Source: Cubamyces lactineus
Taxonomy: Eukaryota > Basidiomycota > Agaricomycetes > Polyporales > Polyporaceae
Direction: 5' to 3'
Assembly (NCBI GenBank): GCA_022376465.1
Contig: JACDTU010000023.1
Coordinates: forward strand, 248,001-312,000
DNA: 64,000 nucleotides
Shown here piece after piece: positions 11,420 to 20,007 of the stretch (its first letter is position 1; the number at the start of each line of letters is the position of its first letter). The notes beneath the pieces are model-generated. The model ran no database searches, had not been told where the DNA came from, and saw only the letters and a program-made list of their open reading frames with translations. The position numbers and the translations under genes are program-made.

Positions 11420-12375
11420 GGTGTTGAATATGCCTGTACGACAATGTACAATACCCCCACAATGATGTACAATGTCTGTACGACGATGTACAATAACCCC
11501 CACGAACATCGACAATCCAGTTATTATCATCCCTACGTGGGCATTTTGTAAATCATGATCATTGATAATGCCCCCACGATGATGTACAATCCCCCTACGA
11601 CGATGTACAATACCCCCACGACGATGTACAATACCCCCACGAACATCGACAATCCAGTTATTATCATCCCTACGTGGGCCAATTGTCATTCAGGACGATG
11701 TACAATGCCCCCACGACGATGTACAATGCCCCTACGATGATGTACAATACCCCCACGACGATGTACAATACCCCCACGACGATGTACAATACCCCCACGA
11801 CGATGTACAATACCCCCACGAACATCGACAATCCAGTTATTATCATCCCTACGTGGGCCAATTGTCATTCAGGACGATGTACAATGCCCCTACGACGATG
11901 TACAATACCCCCACGAACATTGACAATCCAGTTATTATCATCCCTACGTGGGCCAATTGTCATTCAGGACGATGTACAATGCCCCCACGACGATGTACAA
12001 TGCCCCTACGACGATGTACAATACCCCCACGAACATCGACAATCCAGTTATTATCATCCCTACGTGGGCCAATTGTCATTCAGGACGATGTACAATGCCC
12101 CTACGACGATGTACAATACCCCCACGAACATCGACAATCCAGTTATTATCATCCCTACGTGGGCCAATTGTCATTCAGGATGATGTACAATGCCCCTACG
12201 ACGATGTACAATACCCCCACGAACATCGACAATCCAGTTATTATCATCCCTACGTGGGCCAATTGTCATTCAGGACGATGTACAATACCCCCACGAACAT
12301 CTACAACGCAGCTATTATCATCCCTACGTGGGCCAATTGTAATTCAGAACCATGTACAATAACCCCACGATTGTT
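11420..12375. repeat. Subterminal minisatellite, right arm (expanded)
   Basis: The 21-bp unit ACGATGTACAATACCCCCAC is repeated in runs of one to six. The runs are separated by a roughly 60-bp block with TTATTATCATCCCTACGTGG, giving higher-order spacing of about 90-180 bp. The array is more than twice the length of its left-arm partner, the main asymmetry in the palindrome. It is a minisatellite and not a CRISPR: unit length varies, there are no unique spacers, and the genome is eukaryotic. Confidence 0.85.
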
Positions 12376-12544
12376 CATATTGTATTGACAAAGAGCCCAC
12401 GTCCAATTACAATTCAGTGATTCTTCATTATCAAATCTTGTGGGCATTTTATCATTGTACTTGATGTGGCCACGTCTTCCACAATGGTTTTGCTACCTAG
12501 GTGGGCTATTGTTAACAATGAGTGGTGACCACTAGTGCCAATGG

Positions 12545-12673
12545 GCGCAAGACATAGAGCGGCATGCCGATACCCGTCACACTATGCCTAGGACAAACGT
12601 ACACCGATATGGCGAGCCGAATTCCACTAACGTTATAGGTTATTATCATTTGTCTAGCGACTTCGAACTGTGA
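12545..12673 (+). pseudogene. MULE transposase gene, C-terminal end
   Basis: The reading frame broken at 8956 resumes here with Ala-Gln-Asp-Ile-Glu and the family-typical TMPRT motif, and ends at TGA 12671-12673. It overlaps no other gene. Listed separately because the inverted-repeat element lies between. Confidence 0.65.
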
Positions 12674-13327
12674 AAGTTGTACTGCGCTCAAAATGACATT
12701 CTCGCTGTTGTTGAGCGATGTTGCCATCAAGCACCGGGACGCGCGACGGAAAATAGCAAAGAAAATATGTATTTTACTAGGCTGGTAACTGTACGAAGCG
12801 CTCGCGCACGCAATGCCCTCGTATGCGCGACGTGTGCGAGCCCGACACGCGACATGTGCCCGCCGCAAGAGGACCCCGAACGAGAAGGGAGAGGTGGCGG
12901 GTGATGGGAGCCACAGCGGAGTTTGAAAGGCTGAAGAACTTGGGTGGGACATTAGCCTCAAGTCCCGTCATCACAGTCCATTATGTGTAAGTCCAACATC
13001 AGGTTCTCATCATCCCTCCTCGCCTATTTGTATTATCTGCCCGAGCCAGAGCATGGCTGCAATATCACTCTGTGATCCACTCTGTATGATTGGTGTATAT
13101 ATTTGTCCTCATTGTGGTCCCAGTCCCCACTGTACTTCCTACCTACAACTCCCAGTGTTTGCACATATCTCAGCTTATCTACGTGTGTATCTGGTCCACC
13201 TTGTGACTGTATTTAGATTTGTAATATATCGTGCAGTACGTCGCACTAGATTCTCAGTACGGTGATGCAAAGTGGTCCAGAGGCAGCGGAGGATGCTGCC
13301 ATATGATTAGGCGCGCGCCTGCAGCGT
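12674..13327. other. No gene recognised
   Basis: No frame of convincing length or composition, no tRNA and no clear repeat found. The stretch at 13000-13250 is pyrimidine-rich. Confidence 0.5.
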
Positions 13328-13472
13328 CCAGATATCCACTGGATGCCCAGTCCCAGATATCTGTTGGATGTCTCGGAACTGACATCAATTTGGGCGTGGC
13401 CGAAAGTTATCCATTGGTATCACGAGATTATCGGCGGGATATCTGATTTTGAGGATATCTATGGATATCTGG
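13328..13472. repeat. 145-bp palindromic MITE-like sequence
   Basis: It begins CCAGATATCCA and ends TGGATATCTGG, perfect 11-bp inverted ends. The interior is full of GATATC palindromes, including CCCAGATATCTGTTGGATG. No target-site duplication is visible, so transposition is not proven. Confidence 0.5.
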
Positions 13473-14639
13473 CTCGAGCGGGCGTGTAGAGGGTGGGAGT
13501 ACGCAGTGATACACGGCCAGACATTTTTTTGCGCCCTGCTGCAAATTTTTACGATGAGTGGCTGTTGAGATTAGCGACTTGAGCTCAGCGTGAGTTTCGC
13601 CGGTGATGCGCATGTTGCCTGCCTAGGTTCAGAAGAACAAACTCGCACCTTCGCTAACTGCGCCCTCCAGCTGCCTCTTGTGCTAGCAGCCCTCGCGCGA
13701 AGGCTCTCCCTCTAATGTACTGTCTGGCGAAGCCTCTGCTCCCTCTCATGCGACTCTGCAACTCCCCTCAGTGACTTCCCCTTCGCATCTCTCTTCCATC
13801 CTGGTCTGGCGCATCACGCGAACACATCCTATTCCCTTGCGAGCACACTACTCCTCCCGCAAAGACACTGCTCCTCCTGCGAAGCCACCACCCCTCCCGC
13901 GAACACTCTGCATCACTTGCGAGCTGCCTACCCTCCTTGACAGGCTATAGCAAGCCAGCGAAAGTCAGCGAAGATGGCGCTACATCATTTGCGAGCCACC
14001 CTCAAGCCGACAGGGATGTGCTAGAGCGTGGCACACTTGCTAGCCTCGCGGTGCACTTAGTGCACTCACACGGTGATGCGCATGGTGCCGGTCCAGAGTC
14101 AGAGCAGAGGGCTATCGCTGCGGTGTCTCCCCTCCTTTCCGCGGCGGTCTCATCTACACCTTTGCCAGTCGCGACCTCGCGCAACTCTTCGCACGTCCGC
14201 GGGACCCTTTGCACACACCTGGAGCACTCGCGCCTGCGCTCTTGGACTCCTGTGGATCTGCACTCCCCTCCCCCTGCCCTCGCGGATGTGTTGTGCCCAG
14301 CTACGGACCGTATTGGCCGACGGAAACAATGCGGAATGGCGCCATATGGCGCAAGAGGTAGAGCAGAGCCTATAGGAGGCTGCGGAGAGGTCGCGTGGCG
14401 AGCTGGCCCCGCGATGAGGCCAGGCGGCCTCGCCAAGACTTGATGGACTGTAGCACAGCATCCCCCCCCCTCCAGAGTCGAGTACCATACGCTCCTCCCT
14501 CCGAGGGCTGGCGGACAGAGAACTTCGCCTCTTCCCCACCAGACCACACATCCCCACTTCCCTTCACTACTGCTAGAGTCTTTCAGCTGCAATCCTTCTT
14601 CTGTACACACGTCCTCTGCTAATCTATAACTTGACACCT
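13473..14639. other. Gene-free, GCGAA-sprinkled region
   Basis: Repeated short words such as CTCCCGCGAA and CCTGCGAA. Frames that stay open do so because of biased composition and look like nothing known. Confidence 0.45.
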
Positions 14640-15320
14640 TACGAATCTTTGGCCTGCGACTGCGAGCCCTGCGACTGTGAACCCTGCAACAGCGAACCCT
14701 GCGACTGCGAACTGTGAAGACAGCAAACCCCCAAAGCCTGCGAAACCTGCGAAACCCTGCGAGTTCAGAGTGCGAAGTTGCGAGGGCTACGTCTGCAGGA
14801 TTGTGGGAGTTTGTGTAAAAGCTAGCTGCGTTCCCCTCCTTTCCTTCATATACTCTGCGACTGCTGCGAACCTGCCAACCACGAACCTGCGAAGCTTGCA
14901 ACTGCGAAGTCTGCGAAGACACGAAGACGTGAAGCCTGTGGATTGCAAGGCTAGCAGTGCTCCCCTCCTTCCCTTTCCATCCAGCGAACCTGCGACATCC
15001 TCTCCCATCCTCTCCCATCTCTGTACCCTTTGCGAGGTTGGACAATACAGATGCCCTTCCCCCATACCCTTAGGGTCTCTCACTTGTGATATTTACGACC
15101 TTGCGAAATCTGCGAACTTGCGAACTGCGAAACTGCGAACTGCGAACTGCGAACCCTTGCGAACTGCGAACTGCGAACCCTTGCGACGACCTTGCGAAGA
15201 TCTGCGAAACCACTTAGCTGCGAAACGGCGTGAAGCCACGAGGACAGACTCCGCGAACAGTTTGCGAAACCGCGTGTTGCGAAAACCTGCGAAACTCCGC
15301 GACATTGGCGAAATCGACAG
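14640..15320 (+). repeat. Degenerate (TGCGAAC)n field
   Basis: Dense, imperfect tandem repetition of TGCGAAC, TGCGAAA and TGCGACT, clearest at 15105-15190. A 308-codon open frame exists across it, but its Pro/Ala/Thr/Asn-repeat product is explained by the repeat and I do not call it a gene. Confidence 0.7.
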
Positions 15321-16640
15321 CCCGCGCTCCTCTCCCCTTGTCCCCTTCCCCCTTTCTCCTTCCCCGTGTATCCGCGAACCTTTTCCCTGCGCTCTCGCCA
15401 GCGTCGCGTCCTTCGCAAAGGCCAGCCAACCCTCTCTACCCACTCCCTTTGGTCCTAGGCTTTGCTACGGTTCGCGCCAGTCACAGGGCACCCGACTCCG
15501 ACCTCCCTTCTCCTTCGCGTCCTTTCCCCTCTCCCCCGCCAGCAGGCCTCGACCTACAAAGGCTCTCGGCCCGAGTAGTATCCTTCCCTTACGGGTGGGT
15601 TAGACGCTTCACCGGAGCGTGGCTCGTCGCCGGATAGTTTGAGATGCAGCGCAATTGGTGTTTGAGGCACAGTGCAGATGCCGCCAGAATGCGCTCGCAG
15701 TGAGATGGACAATAGGCGTCTAAATTCCCAAAGCAGAAGGTCGTCCGGCGCTTCGATTCGAGCGCCCAATCGACTGTCTCCTTTGCCAAACGCGGTCAAG
15801 TCAGCTTGAACGCGATGGCCCAAGACACCTGATCATCACGGAATGATGGTTTATCAAAGCTGGCAAGCGCCCCGGGTACGGCAGGTTTATTTGACCTGGA
15901 ATCTCAATTGTCACCTACTACGGATTCCACTACCAATATCTCGCCCTCTTTCCTAACAAAGAAAGTACCTCCTCCTCCCATAAACAGCAGTACCCCCCGG
16001 CGCCCACAAGTCCCCCGTCCGATAAGTCCCGATGCCTCCTCCGATCCCTTCCCGCGGGCGCTCTTCCGGTTATTCCGGCACTAACGGTATCCCCGCCCTC
16101 CCCCGGCGCCTGTCCCCACCCTCCCCCAGCGCCGGCGCCTCCTAGCGCTTGTCCCCCGCCCCCAACGTGCGCCTACACGTCGGCGCTGTTCCCCACAGCG
16201 AGCTCGCCCTCTCCCGCGTTCCGCTCGACATCTCCACCTTTTCCTATCGTTCTTTTTGAGAACTCACACTATTTCTAGCGCGCTTTCTAATGGTATAGTC
16301 ATTTCAATGACAATATAAGTACTGATTACACTACTGATGGCAATACCATCTAAGGCAGTCAGATAAGAGATAAGATAAGTATGTCTAGTTCCCTCGGCTC
16401 AAGCCATCGACGGGCACTCATTCATCTTTCCCCACCACCACCACCTCCTCCTCCTCCTCTAACGTGCCGCTGCTGCGCCCGTTCAACTCCGGACGCCCTC
16501 CCCCTTGTATGCAGGTACGCCGAGACTCCGGGCGCCCTCACCCTTGTCTGCAGGTACGCTGATCAAGGTCCTGCGTAGGACGCGCATCATCTCGGATATC
16601 TAGGATCAATGTGCGCCATCAGGCCCTGCTGACGAATCGG
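15321..16640. other. No gene recognised
   Basis: C-rich single-strand bias, a run of CCA/CCT triplets at 16430-16460 and an A/T-rich patch at 16260-16380. The minus-strand frame at 15589-15789 has weak protein-like composition, but I recognise no family. Confidence 0.4.
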
Positions 16641-16644
16641 CAAC

Positions 16645-17606
16645 TTGTTCATCTCGGCAACGTCCCCACTCCTCCGCGCCCTCTCACCGCCACTTCATCA
16701 CTTGACCTGTTCCTCCGGCCCACCAGACGACGACGTCAACAACAACAACGAAGGCGACGACGACGGCAACAGCAACAGCAGCAACAACAACAGCAACAAC
16801 AACAATAACAACACCGACGACAGCAGCGGCCACGAGGTGAGCACGACGCGACATTGTCCTCCCCACCGTCTCATCAGCGTACTCGCGTACCGTCGGCACA
16901 GGTGCCCCCCTCGGCTGTATTGCCACCTCCACGTCTTCCCCCGCCCTCGGCTTACCACACCACCCTCTACGCACCGCCATCACGCCCCTCGACAACGCAT
17001 CCACGGTAAGTGCAGCGCGCACATGATGCGGCAACATAGCTGATCACGATCTCGCCCAGGCACCTCCGAGTCAACGCCCCACGCCCATCCCGCCGGCAAC
17101 TCGGCCATCGACCGATTTCCCCGCGTCTGCTGTTGAGGTGAGTCTCAGGCATGATCATGGTCTAAGCCTTGCTTACCATGATATATGCTTCTAGATTGCT
17201 CAAATGCATGTAGAGTGTTATTTTGCTGCCTATGCTGACATCTGAACGTTGTAGTAGAGCGTTTCGCGAATAGAATCACCTTTTATGTTTCCCTGATCTC
17301 GTGCCAGATCTTGCCGGACTCTAAGAACCAACACTCATTATCAAGCTTGGTTATCATACGCCCATCGATCGGATCTCGCAGAATTTGCGCCAAACAGCTC
17401 ACGGCGATCAGTATAAGTACGCCTAGGTTTCCTGATGTCCTGACACCCTCTCTACGCTCAGCTATGCCGAAACACAAAGTGTCAGGCGGAGTCTCTCGCG
17501 AAGTGTGCCTCGCTAGACCCATTCCACATCCTAGCACACGAGCAAGACCAGAAGGAAGACAACACCTCCGTACCATGCAAGAGCGTAAGTATGGTTTGAG
17601 GGACAT
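16645..17606 (+). pseudogene. Possible spliced gene fragment, Asn/Pro-rich, cut by a Gypsy LTR
   Basis: An ATG at 16645 opens a frame with an Asn/Asp/Ser-rich repeat. Two well-formed introns of local size follow: 17006-17059 (GTAAGT...CCCAG, CTGAT branch, 54 bp) and 17138-17194 (GTGAGT...TTCTAG, 57 bp), flanking a Pro/Thr/Ser-rich 26-codon exon. A further GTAAGT lies at 17584, just before the Gypsy-A LTR at 17607. No domain is recognised and the frame downstream of 17194 soon stops. This may be the front of a truncated gene or chance splice-like sites. Confidence 0.3.
16735..16815 (+). repeat. (AAC/GAC)n trinucleotide microsatellite
   Basis: Runs of AAC and GAC triplets, encoding poly-Gln, poly-Asn or poly-Thr depending on frame. 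Confidence 0.85.
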
Positions 17607-18299
17607 TGTTAGGACCGTGCCGTCCGGGGGTACAACTCCGGTGGTCGGGACTTGGACGGAGTTCGGGGTCGGAGTACGACCAGAGGTCGGACTAGCACTG
17701 GGGTGAGGACTTTCGCGAAACTATTAGTAACGCACGGGTTCCGACTCGGTGTCCTCTATTTGCGGACTTCGGAGTACGGACTTGACGGGACGAAGGTCGG
17801 ACTTGGGAACGGGGTTGGGTTGAAGGGGTTGGTAGGAAGGGAACGAAGGTTGGTCGGACTAGAGGGTCGGGGTTGAGTGTCGGACTACGAGTTGAACCAG
17901 TAATGGGTATAACGAGATTTCCGAACTGAGTAGCTACTACATTCCGGGGCAGTATTTATACTAAGTCAGAAACCCGATAGAAACAATAAGAGATGTACGT
18001 GATAGGAAGGAGTAGAACGAAAGTACGAAGTAGCTTGCCAAGGGTAAGATAACGCAGATAGCTCTGTAAGCAAAAGCCTCATGTAGGTAGCGCCATGAGG
18101 GGTTATCTGAGACATGTAAGTCATGAGGTCGGAGGAAGTCCGAAGTACGGAGTACGAAGTGCGGAGTACGGAGAACGGAGTCGGGGGTACGGGGTACGGA
18201 AGAGCGGAGTACGGAGGAACGGAGTACGTAACGCGGAGTAAGGAGCGGGGTACGGGGGTTTGGGGATCGGGCTTCGGGGTTACAGCACGGAGCGTAACA
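17607..18299 (-). repeat. Gypsy-A1 3' LTR (693 bp)
   Basis: Plus-strand edges are TGTTAGGACC and GAGCGTAACA; element-sense LTR is TGTTACGCTC...GGTCCTAACA. About 15 CGG triplets lie in a 140-bp stretch at 18125-18265 as repeats of CGGAGTACGG. The element-sense TATAAAT box lies near 17956. Confidence 0.92.
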
Positions 18300-18320
18300 G
18301 TGCCTCCCCCCTAGGCCCGA
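18300..18320 (-). other. Gypsy-A1 polypurine tract
   Basis: Read on the minus strand, CCTAGGGGGGAGGCAC directly precedes the 3' LTR. It is conserved at 57346-57360 in copy 2. Confidence 0.7.
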
Positions 18321-18436
18321 ACCCTTGAGGGCCTATAGTGAAGGGAAATGGAAGTCTGTCCAAAAAAGGTAATCCGATAAGTCCAGGGAACGGAGATCAA
18401 GAATCGGGGCAGGGTCAGAATCGATGAAGAAAGGTG

Positions 18437-18506
18437 TATATAAGACGGGGGTGAGACTTAGCCAGTTCGTCCTCGCTCTTTGTCTCCCACCACCACCACC
18501 AGCACT
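18437..18506 (+). promoter_or_regulatory. TATA promoter and leader of the antisense gene
   Basis: TATATAAG begins at 18437, followed by a pyrimidine-rich leader with (CCA)n ending at the ATG at 18507. The same TATA lies at 57218-57225 on the opposite strand in copy 2. It is inside the element but outside the LTR, so the antisense gene has its own promoter. Confidence 0.6.
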
Positions 18507-19900
18507 ATGTCCTCAACCCTCGACAACATTCAGGCTTTGGAGGCGCACCTTGCGCAGCTCCGGATGAAGGCAGCGGCGGAGGAGGCCGCAGCAGCCGAAG
18601 CGTAAGTACCGGGGTTGCCGGGGTTGCGGAGTACGGAGTTCGGGCTAACGGTGGTTTACAGGGCGCGAAAAGCGGAGGAGGAGCGAGCACGGGAGGAGAA
18701 AGAGCGCGCGGAGTACGAGGCCGCGCAGAAGGCAGCAGCGCTGATCCGCCAGGCTGCCCTCGCGAAGGCCGGGGCTTCCGCGCGGGGAAGCAAGCGTCCC
18801 GCGGAGGACGAGGAGCCGGAGTCGGAGGAGGAAGAGGACGACGCGGAGTTGCTCGTCCCGCGGTAAGTCCGGTCGGGGTACGGAGTACGGGGGTCGGACT
18901 AACGGAGTTCCACAGGACGAGGTGCGACCGGTGCGCCGCGAAGCAAATCGCGTGCCGGTTCCGCGCGGGCAAACGGACGTCGAGTTGCGTCCAATGCCAG
19001 AAAGCTCGGTCGCGCGCGTGCGTCGGGGCCCGCGGACTTCCCGCGGACATCCAAGCCCGGATCGCGCGCAAGGAGGAGGCCCCAAGCCCGCAGCGCAAGA
19101 AGGTCAAGTCCGCCCCCATCGTCGTCGACGACGACGGGTTTGAGACCCCCGCGCCCACCGGAGTTCGGAGTTCGGAGAAGGTGCGGGCGGAGAAGGGCAA
19201 GGGGAAGGAGAAGGAGAAGGAGAAGACGGTGGAGAAGGCGGCGGAGAAGCCGCTGCAGCCAGGTGAGGTCCGATGGACCTTTGTCGCGCCACCCGGAATT
19301 AACCCCCCAGCACGAACAGTCGTCGCCCGAGGCCCGAGCATCGCAGGCTCATCGACGGGCCCTCGGATGTCCGCCAGCTCCGGACTTCCGGAGGTTGGGA
19401 AGTCCGACCTCCGGTGGTCCGACGACCCGGAGAAGCTCTCCGACCGGGAGCTCCTCGAGCACCTGCTCGTCGCGGTGCAGCGCAACCGGCGCACCGCGGG
19501 GCGGGTCATCGACCTGCTGGTCGACGAGGAGGAGCAGCGGGAGGAGATGATGCGGGAGGAGGTCCGGGGTCTTGGCGATGCCATCGCCAAGATCGTGCGG
19601 AAGGAGTTGAAGGCCGTCATCGGCGAGGCCGTCCGCGAGGCGGTGAAGTCCGAACTCGCGACGGAGTTCGGGACTATGCTGCGGGAGATCCTTGAGATCA
19701 CCTCGCAGGACAAGGAGGACGCGATCGCGGACGCGCTGGAGCGGGCGGGGGTTGCTGGGTCGGACTGGGAGGAGGAGAATGGGTCGGGGTTGGACAAGTC
19801 CGCGCGGGGCAAGTCCGGTGAGGAGGAGGAGGAGCAGGGCGAGGGCGCGAAGGAGGGGAAGGGGCCGGAGGACCCGGCGGACATGGACATGGCGGAGTAG
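18507..19900 (+). CDS. Zn(II)2Cys6-type protein encoded antisense in Gypsy-A1
   Basis: Three exons, 18507-18601, 18662-18862 and 18916-19900, encode 426 residues. Both introns (60 and 53 bp) have GTAAGT donors, CTAAC branch points and ACAG acceptors. Residues 10-75 are an Ala/Glu/Arg-rich likely coiled coil; 85-97 acidic; Cys102, 105, 112, 123, 126 and 134 give C-x2-C-x6-C-x10-C-x2-C-x7-C, the spacing of fungal binuclear zinc-cluster DNA-binding domains; then a basic stretch and a charged helical region (about 250-370). A nuclear DNA-binding role is inferred from the motif only. The gene is convergent with pol (107 bp between stops). Against copy 2 the exons differ by +18 and -6 nt while intron 1 differs by 1 nt, the pattern of coding constraint. 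Confidence 0.8.
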
Positions 19901-20007
19901 GGCGGTAGTACGGACTTCGGACCTCGGACTTCGTAGCTAGTATCTTGTAGTCCGAGTGCGGAGGAGTATAGAAAGAAATCTGCTGGTGAGAACTCCGCGT
20001 GTGAACT

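Larger units (their letters stand above)
8957..12537. mobile_element. 3.6-kb inverted-repeat DNA element, non-autonomous
   Basis: Nearly the whole element is an inverted repeat. Left arm 8957-10386 mirrors 10528-12537 (coordinate x pairs with 20914-x in the core) around a 141-bp loop. Terminal sequences are CAGTCGTGGTCACCAC on the left and CACTAGTGGTCACCAC on the right (minus strand). CCAATGG flanks both ends (8950-8956 and 12538-12544), a 7-bp target duplication. Removing the element restores the MULE reading frame through Trp-Ala-Gln-Asp. The arms differ mainly in the length of a minisatellite. No transposase is encoded. The right terminus begins CACTA, but a 7-bp duplication is not CACTA-like, so the superfamily is open. 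Confidence 0.85.

Noticed and set aside
11420..12375. CRISPR-like regular repeats
   Set aside because: The units are directly adjacent or separated by the same block, with no unique spacers, and lie inside a eukaryotic transposable element.
14677..15603. 308-codon open frame as a protein gene
   Set aside because: Composition follows the TGCGAAC repeat; no domain, no sensible start context, and the frame ends in unrelated C-rich DNA.
12674..17606. tRNA or rRNA genes in the gene-poor stretch
   Set aside because: I looked for T-loop words (GGTTCGA) with matching stems and found none.
18505..19890. 461-codon minus-strand frame opposite the zinc-cluster gene (and its mirror at 55755-57143)
   Set aside because: Shadow of a GC-rich coding strand; Ser/Pro/Arg-rich without domains, while the other strand has splice signals and the Cys motif.
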